The position numbers and the translations under genes are program-made. This document shows positions 22,601-34,624 of a stretch of DNA of 64,000 bases, piece after piece (position 1 is the first letter of the stretch; every line of letters starts with the position of its first letter). This DNA is from Gymnogyps californianus (Eukaryota > Chordata > Aves > Accipitriformes > Cathartidae). Where the stretch lies: the NCBI RefSeq assembly GCF_018139145.2, contig NC_059477.1, positions 43,027,502-43,091,501 on the forward strand, in the 5' to 3' direction. The notes under the pieces were generated by a model, which worked only from the letters and a program-made list of their open reading frames with translations, was not told the DNA's origin and did no database searches.

Positions 22601-25191
22601 AATTTTTTTTCTTATGTATTTTGTGTTATCTCAAATTGGAGAAGGAGAACCTTGCTCCTATTTGCCTAGCCCTGGCTTTGCATATATTGTGTTATTTCCA
22701 ATACTTGCTGAAAAATGCTGTCTTGGCTAGTCAAAATGATTGTGAATTTTTTGTGCAAATGTGAGGTTCAGGGAAGGGGAAGAAAGGGAGAGGGGAGACA
22801 CTTCCATCTTGAAACAGAGCTAGGTTAAAAAAAAATTCCAAATTATAAACTTTCATTTTATTAAAAAAAAAAATCGTTCTGTCTGAAACTATTTTTTCAA
22901 ATTCAACTGAAGCACTTGATTGAAGAAAAAAAGATCAGTTAGCCTATCTTGGTGATTTATGGGTATCCATTTGGAATTCAATATGCATGGATTTTTGCTT
23001 ATTTTACTTGTTCAAATAAACCTTAATTGGAATATAAGCTAATTTGAGGATTGTTTGTGGTGAGGTTAGGTGGAGCCCGGGAGCTCTTGGGCACGTGTGG
23101 GAACAGTTTAAACTGAGCAGTGCCTGAATAGTTACAGATGGTACCTGTTTTGGGTTTCTGCCTGGCTTCATGTATGCCCAGAGAAAGGGCTGAGCTGGTC
23201 AGCCCTGCCTGGGGCTGGGGCAGGGCAGGTGGCTTTCACCAGAAGACCGTGCAGAAAACAAGTGGTCCCTCTTCAACTGTTTGATCTTAATTCCTCGTCC
23301 CGCATGAACGAAGCGTGGTGTTCCAGCAGGTACCTCCAAGGAGGGAGCCACCTCATCAGCGGGGCACCCGCTGGATTCAGCGGTGGGACTGAGCCTATGC
23401 CGTGTGTCTTTGAAAGCTCCCTCCCACCCCAAATAGATAGTGCTCGTAGCATGAATTTGAAATTATTGTTCCAAGAAAAAAAATGGAGTGCCCCCCAGCT
23501 GCCTCATACTTGTCCACCAGTCAGATTTCCTACAGGCTCTTATGTGTACGTTTGCAGAGTAACTGGCTGGGACAGTATAGGCTGCTAAGGTACAGTATCT
23601 GCTGGTGGTTTTTCTCGGGGTAATGAAATACTTTATTTAATACCTTCCTTAAAAAAAAAAAAAAAGTATTTATAGGGCATGAAGAGTAGAAGGCTTGGTT
23701 CTTTGCCACTAGTAATCCTCACTTTTGTAGCAAAACAACCCAGGACTAGATTAATGGTTAGAGCTTGAGGCCGAAGGCATTTTGCAGCAGGCTGCACTGC
23801 CTGTCCCCCGTAGTGAGATGCTGTGTATATGTGGGAGTGGAAGCTGGACCGAACCCTGAATTAACTGGATTTTAAAATATTAAAGTGGGTTTTATCTTTT
23901 TTTAAGAAAGGGGAGGAATGTTGAATCTAAATGTTAACTATTGTAAAAAAGAAGTTTGCCATCATTGCTGCTAACTTTATAATAGCCTGTTGCACTGCCT
24001 TTATTCGAACACCCGAAGGCTGCACAGCTAGCTAACGCATCATAGCAGACTGCAGTGGTTTCTGTACAGACTATTTGTTTAAAAACTGCGTGGCATTGGG
24101 AATAAAAGATTTTTCCAGTTGCCCATCAATGACTGCTACACTTCTGAGGTTTACTTGCTTATATTAAAAAAAAGAACTGATGAAGGAAAAAATTCTTCTG
24201 TATTATTAAGAGCTTGGGGAGGAAGTGCCTTTGTATCTCAGCTGGTGCCGAACAAATAACTATTCTACTCAACACTACAAAAGCCAATTACAGCCACCAT
24301 GGTGACAGAGACTGCGTAGGGAGGGTTAACACTTCAGCTGTTTTCTCCTCTCTCTTTTCTAATAAAGATCTCTGTTAATTTGTTTTTTCTTTGTAATTTT
24401 CTTCCTATAATTAAACTGTTCCTGTTGACTAGCATGAAAATGAGTTGTGCTAACCTGAAACACGTATTCCTGAGCCCTTGAAATTTTAAATCAACTGGCT
24501 GTGAATCACTTCAGCAAGAAAAAGAGCTATTGGTTGTGTTTATATTTAAGACAGATGGAAAACTTTATTAATGATTACATAGTAAAATAGCGCTTCAAGA
24601 ATAATTTGAAAAACTGTATTTAAATCATTCCTTCTCTTCCATCTCATTGGTTCAAATGAACTGTAATTAAGAGGTAATGTAAATTGCTTGTGTTTTGGAA
24701 CTATTTAAAATGAAAATGACCTGTTACGGAAGCTCCCTCAGCCCTGTTGTTCACCTGGTATGCTGTTGTTTAAACAAGAAGATAAACTGGACTAGTTGTC
24801 TGATTCTCGTCTCCCTGCGTGCTGCGGGAGTTGATGTGACGCTGTGTTCCTTGGGGAGATCACTTTGGGAGGGACAGAAATCCATTGTACTAGAAAGCAA
24901 TGCGGCAGGGTGAGGTCGTGTGGCAAGAGTGCGACGATATGAAAAGAGAGCCGGGCCAGGAGTGAGTTAAATCAGGAAGGTTACCAGTTGTGATACTGCT
25001 GGATTGAAAAGCTGAGGGTTTTTCAGAACTCAGATAGGAAAGTGTTATGTATAAGATTACATTTAATTAAGATAGGTAGGTTAAAATGTGGACAAAATTT
25101 ATGAGAGCTTTTTTTAATTATAAGAAACTTCTTTGTTCTAGAAAAGACAGTCAAGTGATAAGGACTTTCTTCTGTTTGTTTTCTTTTATAG
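19625..25191 (+). other. Intron 1, part after the solo LTR
   Basis: The stretch runs from the LTR target duplication to the acceptor at 25190-25191 (TTTGTTTTCTTTTATAG, a long pyrimidine tract). No exon was recognised inside. The stretch 21500-22000 is purine-rich on the plus strand and yields long but low-complexity open frames on the minus strand, which were rejected. A 15-base poly(A) lies near 23651. Confidence 0.5.
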
Positions 25192-25291
25192 GCACTTGGA
25201 AAGTTATCCAGCGGTTCAGTGCTAAGATAGTGCTTTGGGAGCATGGCCGAAGCAGAACTCCCAATCTTGACATGGAATGCAGCTTATAATG
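25192..25291 (+). other. Exon 2 of the plus-strand gene (contains the start codon)
   Basis: This 100-bp exon is bounded by an acceptor with a long pyrimidine tract (AG at 25190-25191) and a donor AATG then GTAAGC (intron from 25292). It carries 51 nt of 5' untranslated sequence and the first 49 nt of coding sequence. An in-frame TAG at 25228-25230 precedes the ATG, so translation cannot begin in an upstream exon in this frame. Confidence 0.7.
25243..25291 (+). CDS. N-terminal coding fragment of an unidentified plus-strand gene
   Basis: The ATG at 25243 sits in a near-ideal Kozak context (A at -3, G at +4: AGCATGG) with an in-frame stop 15 nt upstream. Sixteen codons follow, MAEAELPILTWNAAYN, and one base of codon 17 (a G, so the next residue is V, A, D, E or G) before the donor at 25292; the exon therefore ends in phase 1. 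There is no signal peptide; the segment is short, acidic then mildly hydrophobic. I do not recognise the protein and give no symbol. The architecture of a CpG island, a non-coding first exon, a long first intron and a start codon in exon 2 is common in vertebrate intracellular proteins. No phase-1 follow-on exon could be identified in the remaining 38.7 kb, so most of the coding sequence probably lies beyond the window. Confidence 0.65.
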
Positions 25292-28200
25292 GTAAGCATA
25301 CGGTTTTAAATAGTCATCTAACTTACAGATCTGCGTTGAGAGTAGGTATGGAGGCCCTCACACTTAGCTTTTGTTGACCAAACTTACTGTTGCAGGCAAG
25401 AGCCTAAATATGTAGCTGAGTAACTGCAGTGTTCTTTTGCAAGGCATCTTTGGTGGTAGTAAGGTGGTGTTCAAAATTTTTTTGCAAGATAAAAATTAAC
25501 TTGCTTTTAGTGTTCAGAGGCCATATTTAAAATCGCGTTATAAACACTTTGAGGAAAACAAAATTTTCAGTGTTCGTCTTGTGTTAATATAAGTCTAATG
25601 TTCAATAAAACGATGAATATTGGTTAGAACTGTCTACTAGCACTGCTTTGTTATCTTTTTGTGTAATCTTTATTAAAATTTGTTACATTGCATGAAAGGT
25701 GTATATATATTGCATGTGTTTCTAAATGAAGGCAAGTTATGTAGACTGTCCATGACCTATGCAGGTCAAAATGGTTGGTATTCATAGGATGGTAGAAAAC
25801 AGAAAGTACGTGCATATATGGAAAGAAACAGATACTTTAAACATCTCCACACTGCACTTTCCTATGCGTTTTTCAGTTCAAACTGTGTGCACTTGTTAGC
25901 TAATTCGGACATTTTTTTCTTTGCTTGCAGTGGGATGCTTGTCTTTGCTTCCATGTTGGATTTTAACTGTGGGAGTTTGATTCATCTCAGCAACTGCTGT
26001 CTTTCCTCAGCATTTGAGCTAGAAACCAAGTAAAGCAATGAGGAGATTTGTTTACTGCAAGGTGGTTCTAGCCACTTCTCTCATGTGGGTGCTTGTGGAC
26101 GTCTTTTTACTTTTATACTTTAGTGAATGTAATAAATGTGATGACAAGAAAGAGAGGTCTCTGCTGCCTGCTCTGAGGGGTAAGTGCCAAGTCTAAGCTA
26201 TCTTTGAATGTCCTAGATTTTTTTTTTTTAAGTATTTGGCCTCATATATGTTTCTCTGTACTTTCTAAAATACTTTTCCAATTCAAACAGACAGATGCCA
26301 GGATCTGAAGTACTTTGTTTCTGTAGTGCTTTAGTGGTTTCTGAATTAGTTTCAGTTATCTTAGTGTTTGACCTTTGCCATGATGAAGCCTGAGTCTTGT
26401 GTGTTTTCTTCAGTGAAACTAATATAAAATGTCTCCGATACATGGAAAACTGAAATAAACATATTAAGAACCTCTTTTATCAGAAGCCATTTGACCTACA
26501 AGAGAATTGATGCTCTGTGATTCTTTTTTCATTTGTGAAAGATACTTATTTGTAAGCTTGCTTTTAAACTCTTAACTCTGGCTGAAACAATCGTTTTAAA
26601 AGGTACTTAGATTCCCTCTACCATATGAAAACATTAGGATCGAGTCTCAAATGCAGATGGAACAGAGATTCTCGTCTCACTCCAAATATTTTTAGCAATG
26701 TAATTTACTAAAGGGGAGTTCATGAAAACTGAACCTTGACAGAAGCTATAAGTTTTTGAGTTCATAATTGCTAGTTTCCAGAGCAGTCATTCACAGGACA
26801 GATCGTGTGCTTCTGTGCATCCACAAGACACAAGTACTTGCAGTTTAGTACTTGCAATGAACTTGAAAGTAACCTGTAGAAGCTGTAACGTTGACTCCCA
26901 AATGCAGTTAAGACTGTAAATATATGGGAAATTCACGAGAAGAAGAGGGAGTAGAAGTTTATGAAATCTAGGTGTTTGTTTTTCCTTGTAAATTAACACC
27001 TTATTCCTAAGGAGTTTAGGTTCAGCATATGGAAAAAGGAAGATACTTTGAATCCCTAACAGGATTGGAACAAGATTAATTAGAACTAGTGCAGCTGCTT
27101 TTGTAACATGTTCACTCTTGACAATAGTCAAAAATTGTGTCTGATGCTGTTCCTCTCTTTGTGAATACGTATGTATGTTAAACTACTGATTCTCAGTTTT
27201 GTCCACAGGATAAATGATTGTCATCCTTCTAAAATGGGTTATGAAGGGGTTATGGTTCAGTTGAGTTGATAACTTTGCAATAATTTGAAATGAAAATACC
27301 ATTCAGTGATTGGTTTGTCACATGGCAGTCCTTACTCAAAATGTATTTGGAAAACTTCACTTTGACCTTCCAATCATATAAATAGGTACACGATATTAAA
27401 ATAAAAAAAAATTCAGTTATTTTCCAAATGAAAAGGCTATTGCTTGTTGTCATAGTTTTTTTTTTTCCTGTGTAATTGAATTACTGTCTTTTTAAACAAA
27501 TATTAGGCAAGAATCTGGCATATTGTGAATAAAACAACCCATTTTACCTGTACTGTCAGCTGCAGAAAAGTGATCATAGATTGTTTTTGAAGTATGCATT
27601 GGAATTTTCTCAAAATTAAAGACATTTCACAAAATGTAATCAATCAGTTGCATTTGTTGCTATGTACTTGGATAATTTGTAAAGACAAATATTGAATATT
27701 AGACTTACAGATTTTATTTGACCATTAACAACTTTTAAGTCAATCTAGGCTAAAAAAATGCATAAACACATGTCCCTGCCACCACCACTCAAATTTAGAT
27801 GAAAATGTCTGGAACTTGCAAGTATGAATTAATCTTTTTGACACTTTGTTTTGTCAGCGCAATGCTATGCAATACTCGACTTTTATTTTGAAGTACTGTG
27901 TTGTGTTTGACGGCTTGAAATGACCTTTTTTTTTTTTACATTCAACTTACTGAATTCTACGTGCTGTGCCTGTTACAAAGAGGTGAGGTTTCTGCACAGA
28001 AGTTCTAAAAGCAGCACTGCTTCTTCTTGCTCTCAGTTTTGAGAAACAAGTTACATTGAATATGTAACATTATTTCTACTTTAAAGCCTAGTAAAAGAAA
28101 TAGTGAGTCTGTTACTATACTATGCTTATTTTACATGATCCCAGAAGAATATTTGATTATAATACACTTGCATAATTTTGTAAAAAGTATGTAATGTGTG

Positions 28201-31200
28201 GGGACACTAGCACAGTTCTGTTGGAAATTCATTGCATGTCGTCTTTGTGAGATTAGGGAAATTGTAGAAGGCTTCTGCCACAAAGGAACAAAACGAGAAA
28301 AAGCAGAGTTGATCTACTTTATCCGTAATTTTTTGATCGGTTGTTTAAAAGGGGGGAGAAAAAAAAAGCCAATACTGTAGAAAGTGAAAACATGTCCTTC
28401 ACTGATACCTCTACTCTGCTTGGTGACATACGGACTTAAAATTACAACAATTCCAGTAAACAAGAATCACTGAACATTCTCATTTAAAAGATTTTGATTT
28501 AAGGAAAACATTGTTTTGTAAATGAGAGCTGTTAATTCACTAAACAACAGCTTGCATAAATAATTGCAACAAAACCACTTCTTCTCATTGGCAGTTATAA
28601 TTGAAGGTTTGGTAACTTAGTATGTAGTTTGTGGGGGTTTGTGTTAGTGTATCCACAGACTTGAAATACTATACAGACTGTTCCAAATAAGTGTGTGTGT
28701 TGTTGAAACTTACATTCCAGTCCACTAAATTCAAAGTTAATTTGTCTGACTTTTGGGTTTTTCCAATGTCCTAAATATTTCTTGTTATAGTAGATAGTCA
28801 TATGTATTGCCACATCAGTATGCATATTTGAAAATAAAAAAAATCTAGAGTAATTTTTCACTTTGTTACAGAGCTTTAGCAAAATGTCTTTATTTATTTC
28901 TGCTGAAACTATGTGTGTTCTAGTGGAGTAACTAGAAATGTTTTTTAAACTTCTGTAGCTTCCAATCCAGCAGACTACTAAAACCTCTTTACAGTAAGTG
29001 CCATGAGCTATTATGATGGAAATGAAGTGTAGGCTGCTTTTTTGCTGTAAAGTACCTGCATGGGTACCATCACCTTTGTCTTATTAATAGTGTATTTGTC
29101 AGTCTCTGAATACCTCTAATTGAGAATGCAGATTATCTGTAAACATAAAAAGCAACATAATTACAGTATTTTCACAAGGATATTAAAAAAGACACAACAA
29201 GAATCAATATACTAATAGAAATTTAAATTGGACATGGTAATCCAGTATTTGAAGTCACTTAATCCATCACCCTCATCATTAATTAGAGAGGAAAGATTCT
29301 GCTTGTGTAGAATGGTGTGTTTACAGGTGAAAGAGGTAAACTTCCTGTGCCTTTTTGAATCGTAATTATTGCATTCTAAATGATTCATAAAGACAACTTT
29401 ACAAGTAGATGTTGAACTGTAAGCAGTGACAGTCCGTGGACTGGAACACAGCTGTCAGAAATCCCCCTCTGATGTCTCGCTGTACATCTTTTAAGTGTAC
29501 AAGTGACAAGTATAAAAGCTGAGTGTTATAAAAATGAGCTGTCACTGAGCTGGGTTAGTGGTATTGCTTAACAACTTGCAAGTGTTAGCCTAATCAACCC
29601 CGAGCTGGCTTTCAGTCAATTCATCTTTACTTGCATCTATTTTTGTGCCACTATTGAAAGAAATGACGTTTATTTCTTTAACTGACTTCCTACTTTGGAA
29701 GAAAATTAATATTGGACAGCCTTTCAGCGGTCTCTGTTTATCAGTGGCATACGCAGAAACCGTGAGACTACCCTATCAGTAGGTCAGCAGTTCTGCTTCC
29801 CCTTAGTGTAGGGTCCACATCCAGAGGGTTGAGTTATGTCACTGCTGCTTTCTCCTGACGTTTTAGTGTAGGTGTTTGAACATACCTTGGGGTGCCTAAC
29901 GCAGTGTTGTTTGGGCAGCATTGTCTGATAAATCTTGAGGAGGTGACGGAGCAGTAAGTTCCCAGGACGTGCATCCAACAGATTATGGGGAAGCTCTTTC
30001 AAGGGCAATCAATAACATAGAAACAGGATTGCAGTCCCTGCAATTCCTAGCGGCTCTTTGTGTCTGACAGGAAGCTGCTCAAAAGTATAGAGATTTCCCT
30101 GGAAACTCAGGTTTTACCTTGAATTTCAGGAAGTTTAGAGTAGGTCTGACCATGCCTAAACCACTTCAGAACAGCTGTAAGAGAGGTATAGGTTTTGTGG
30201 AGAGCATCACATTAAGTAGAAGCTGGGTCTGGCTTCTCCCCAACTGGAAATAAAATGCATATTGTGTAGTGGAAAAGGGGACAGGGCAGCACTTAGCGCT
30301 GTTCTTGATAGGAGAGAGCAGTCTGGGGAGAGGGCCCTCCTCTCTTTTCCTTCCTCTCTGTGTGGCCCTTCCCGCAAAAGCAGGAGCCAGAGCTGACTTA
30401 CGGATTTAAAACATTGAGAGCCACAGTGCACCAGTCAGCAGTTTGCTTAGATGGGGCTTTGAAGGGAAGAAACAAGTTGGCAAGTCCAAAAAAAGCCAGA
30501 CATCTATAATGTTTACCCTGTAGGGTGTGTGCATGAAGACTTCAGGAACATGGCACTGAGTAAACTGATGAGAGGCACGGTGTAGCCATCACTTAGTTTC
30601 TGAAGTTTGTGAGTATCCACAATGTATTGTTTTGCCTCTGGAAGGACCCTTACGGCAACCTGAGTCGGTGGTGGATTCAGCATCACGCGGGAGAAAATAG
30701 TGCTTGGTTTGTCAGATGTTCCGACTCATCTTGGGCTCTTCTGCTCTGTCTTGGTGCAGTATGTATTTCTTGTTGGGCTTCCAGCTAAGAATTGTACAAC
30801 TCCGTCACATTCAGTGCTAGTATTAATGACAACGGTTTCAAGTTCTACTCAAGGACAGGTCTGTTTCTTTCAGAAAAGCTGGTTCTCAAGGTCGGTCTGT
30901 GTGGGACTGTATCTAGTCTTGTTTAGAGTGCGTGGGAGTGAATGAGCGAAATGACAGATGAGCGGAAAGGTAGCTGCCCAAGGAAGAGATTGCAAAGGCA
31001 ATCTTTCTCACGTTGTGAACTAATCGTGTTCAATCTAATGTTCCTAGCAGATGGTCCTTCTGAAAGGTACAATACTCGCAACTAGCAGGACAGGATGCTT
31101 TCAGGTCTGCTTGAAGAAACAGTCTTATTTTTATTAAAAGCATAAATCTTTTTTATGCACAAACTAGAAGTCAGTTTACTCAGCACAATGAACTCACAGT

Positions 31201-31608
31201 GAAGGAAATGTGTAAACCATACTGTGAGATTAAATGGGATCTTATGAAGAAGGTATGGTATGTAAAAGCTGAAGCCATGGTCTTTTCATTTAAAAAATGG
31301 CTTGAGCTTTCTCTTTATTGCTTCCGTTGTTTTCCAGCAACTTTGTGATTGTAAATACATTCTTATTAATTCTGGAAGGTTTGTTCTCTGAACACTCAAA
31401 TGAAGTGCTTTTGAACAAATATTCAGTGCATAATCCTAAAAAGCTGAGAGAAGGGTTTTAAATCTTGAAACAAATCCACAAATGGTGTATATTACTGCAG
31501 CTGTAGATATTTGCCTACATACATCATAATAAAGCCAGCTGCCACCAAGGACGTCATAACGTGTCTAATAAGATGGCCTAAACATTGCAAGACCAGCACT
31601 TTTTGGGG

Positions 31609-31627
31609 AAAAAAAAAAAAAAAAAAA
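31609..31627 (+). repeat. Poly(A) run, 19 nt
   Basis: An uninterrupted adenine tract is preceded by TTTTTGGGG. No retroposon body or target duplication could be recognised around it, so it is listed as a simple repeat. Confidence 0.8.
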
Positions 31628-32489
31628 GCGGGTGTCTGCAGGCGACCGGTGAGAATCTCTGAGCAGAGCTGTCTGTCCCAGAAGCTGCTGAGAGTTCTGC
31701 TGTCAGGTGGGTGTGGATTACTGTCCGATAAACTGCACCTGCTGGGCCTTGCTGCTGTATTAAAAAAGCTACAGACTATTTCTAAGCCAAGGCAATTTGA
31801 CAGCCTGGCATCTTATCAATTAAGCTTTACTTTAATTTTCCACTAATTAAGGTACTTCTGAATGCCCACCAGACCTCTGTTTCAGCATTACCGTAGCCTC
31901 CCCCTTACTGCAGCTCCTTGCTATGAACCAAATGAAGACCGTCATCCCTTTGGGTTAGGTGCTGTGAGACGACTAGAAGTTCCCCAGCCTGGTTGGAACC
32001 AGGGGACAGGGACCAGGGGGTGTGTGTCAGCAAAGCGGTCATAGTCAAACGTGCAGCTTCTCTTGTTAAGCTGCTGTTGACAGGAGGAGGAACATAACTC
32101 TGGAAAAAATGGCAAGATCCCGTTCATCTCTTTTGATCTGTTAGGCTATATGCATGGCCTTCCATCGATAATCTCAAATACTCTTAGAGAATCATATCGT
32201 CCCCCAAGTTTCTGTCGTGCCGGGAGGGTGTTTGGTTTATTGTGCCTGGTGCAGCAGTTGAGAGAGGGAGGATCTTAATTCGTCTTTAGGCATCTTGTCA
32301 GGAAGAACACATCCTGGAGTCAAAGAGGGGGTTTTGTGCATTTGTTTTAGTGTTTTTTCCTTCATTCATGGTTAAGGAATTTGAAATGGAAAAGGACTTT
32401 ACTGCAGAAAACCTCTAATTTTAATTTGAAATTCAAATATGTTAGTTAAATTTAGTGTTTTCTGTTTGGAAAGCTGTTTTTGAAGACAG

Positions 32490-32740
32490 TTGTTGTTGGC
32501 AGTGTTCTGCCCAGATTAAGAATAAAAGATGTAGTGAGCTTGGGGGAAGTTAAAATATTGCTCTCTAAATAATAAAATGGGGAGCATGTGCCATGATTGA
32601 AGCGGTAATTGTAAAGAAAGTGTGATTAATTAAAACGAGTGTATATGAGTAATGAGATGAAATTGTAATTTTGAGTGCTTGTCTTTGCAATGTGAATAAT
32701 GCTGTTAATACAGCTTTGTAATGTCAGTGTATGTTTTAGA
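32490..32740. promoter_or_regulatory. Candidate conserved non-coding element, homeodomain-site rich
   Basis: This AT-rich block has a regular mixture of short motifs and no coding frame. It contains TTAATTAA at 32626-32633, several TAAT/ATTA cores and AATAATAAAA-type motifs. Sequence of this texture in a large vertebrate intron commonly proves to be a developmental enhancer. This is pattern recognition only; no alignment was available. Confidence 0.25.
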
Positions 32741-34545
32741 TTTTCATGAAGTGGTGACAAATCTTTAATGTTATTTTGGTGTCTAATGCTTTTATGCAGA
32801 TTTTTGTTTCTGTGTTGTTAACTATGTTCTCAAGTGCTACAAAAAGGATTTGTCATGAAATCAGTAGAAATGATTAAAATGCTATTTTGAAGAAGACTCA
32901 GTATAAAAGGAAGGTTCACTTATTCAAATCCTGTAATGTATGTATGTATTTTTTAGAGGGAAAAGGTCTGTGTTATGATCATATAAAGCAAGTGAATGAA
33001 ACATTTGGATGCTGTAATAAAAGTTTGGGGTTATGGCCAAGTTTAGAAAATAAGGCATTCATTTTGGTAGTTTCCATAGTAACATGTTTATCTGTCAGAT
33101 TACTGTATGCATTGGACTGTCTGCAATAACAATGGTAGCAAATATTTTTAATAGCATACCATAAAGATTAAATAGATGGATGGATGAGTATGTACATTGC
33201 ACTGAAATCTTGTCACAAATTTGTTGACAAATAAAATTTAAAGTGCTGATTTGGATATTGTGACAACACATTAAGTTTATTTATAGATCTTCATCACACA
33301 GTTCAAGAAAAAAGCATTCTGAAGCTGGAAGGAAAACTCGCATAGCAGACATCTTTTTCTGATTGCAAACTTTAAAAAAGAATAATAAATGGAAGCTCTG
33401 TTACTGAGTCGTGGTGCTCACTGGTTTGAACGTACAAGCTTGAGCCAGAAAATGTCGTGTTTTCTAGCACATTGTGGACTCCCATCCGAGGATGAATTGA
33501 CAGATATTTCTTACTGTAGCGATATTGTTCCATAACTTCCCGTTAACTTTTCTTGTTAGATATTTTAAATACTAGACATTAGAAGAATGACTGCCAAGCT
33601 GTTTTGGCAGAATGAAGGACTCTGTTGTGGAATGGGTCGTGGTAAATAAGTATCTTTGAAACTATGATTCGTGTCTCCTGGAAATGGTGTTTCTGTTGTA
33701 CTGCTCTCTGTGTGCTGTGTGGTACATACATAGTCTGTCTCTGTGGCTGGGGGCATAGCATGAAGCAAGTGAAAATGTTGACAGATACTAAATAACCTTT
33801 TTCCTCCTTTGAAGAAGTGGGGAAAAAAAAACCCAAACCCAGCAACTATCTCTCAGTCATTTCTGATCTCCTGGAAAACAACCAACCAGCCATGTGGTCT
33901 GGAATTCCTCATTTTTCCACAGTTCCACCACCAGAAGTTTCTGACCGCTCCCCCAGCCCTGCAGGTCCCCTGGCTGTTGCATGAGATAAGTGATTCCCAG
34001 GCTTGCTCCATGCCACGTAGATGGTTATGGTTGCAATATTGGAGGCTGGTTATGCTTCCCATCCGTACTGCTTTTAGGAAAGGCCAGCAGTATTAGAAGA
34101 AAGAGGAACATGTATTTCTCAGTGCCATAACCAGGAAACAGCACCTGCTTCTGGTACTGAGAAATACTCAAAGACTCATCCTCAGATCAGTTAAAAACAA
34201 AACCACAAAAACCAGAAAACAAACACCACCACCATCACCCCCCCAACCAAAACATGGGGTTGTTTGATTAAATTGTTGCACATGATTATCCTGACATACA
34301 GAAAGTGGTGTTGATTATTATGCACAGTGCTTTGCCATAAAAGTAGAGTAGGAAGGGAGTGATATTCTCCCAAGTCTGTGAGCTCCCATGGAAGTCTGAC
34401 TGCACAAAATATAATTTTCACATTTTTGTGTTGCTTTCCTAATTATTTTTGTACAGATAGGGTTTACCTCAAGGTTTATTGTTGAAAGTATTTAACCTAA
34501 GAAATACTTAATGAAAAAATCTGAATAATGATGTAAGAGTGAACT

Positions 34546-34624
34546 TGTACAGTGTATGTATACTGTGTATATATTGTATCATACACTACATACAGTATCA
34601 CATGTATATACTTACAGTGTACAC
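34546..34624. repeat. TA/GTAC-rich quasi-palindrome
   Basis: A stretch of alternating TGTA/TACA steps contains an inverted repeat with arms TACTGTGTATA (34561-34571) and TACATACAGTA (34587-34597), one mismatched pair, separated by 15 bases. The flanks (GTACAGTGTA and ACAGTGTACA) also have partial dyad symmetry. It could extrude a hairpin. It looks like a degenerate dinucleotide repeat rather than an RNA gene. Confidence 0.4.

Noticed and set aside
24295..24304. CACCATGGTG palindrome forming a perfect GCCACCATGG Kozak
   Set aside because: It opens a frame of only six codons in intron 1, with no splice context.
29784..30008. Minus-strand frame with a consensus donor AAG/GTATGT near 29886
   Set aside because: A stop lies directly upstream in frame and no acceptor fits between it and the donor, so no internal exon can be built.
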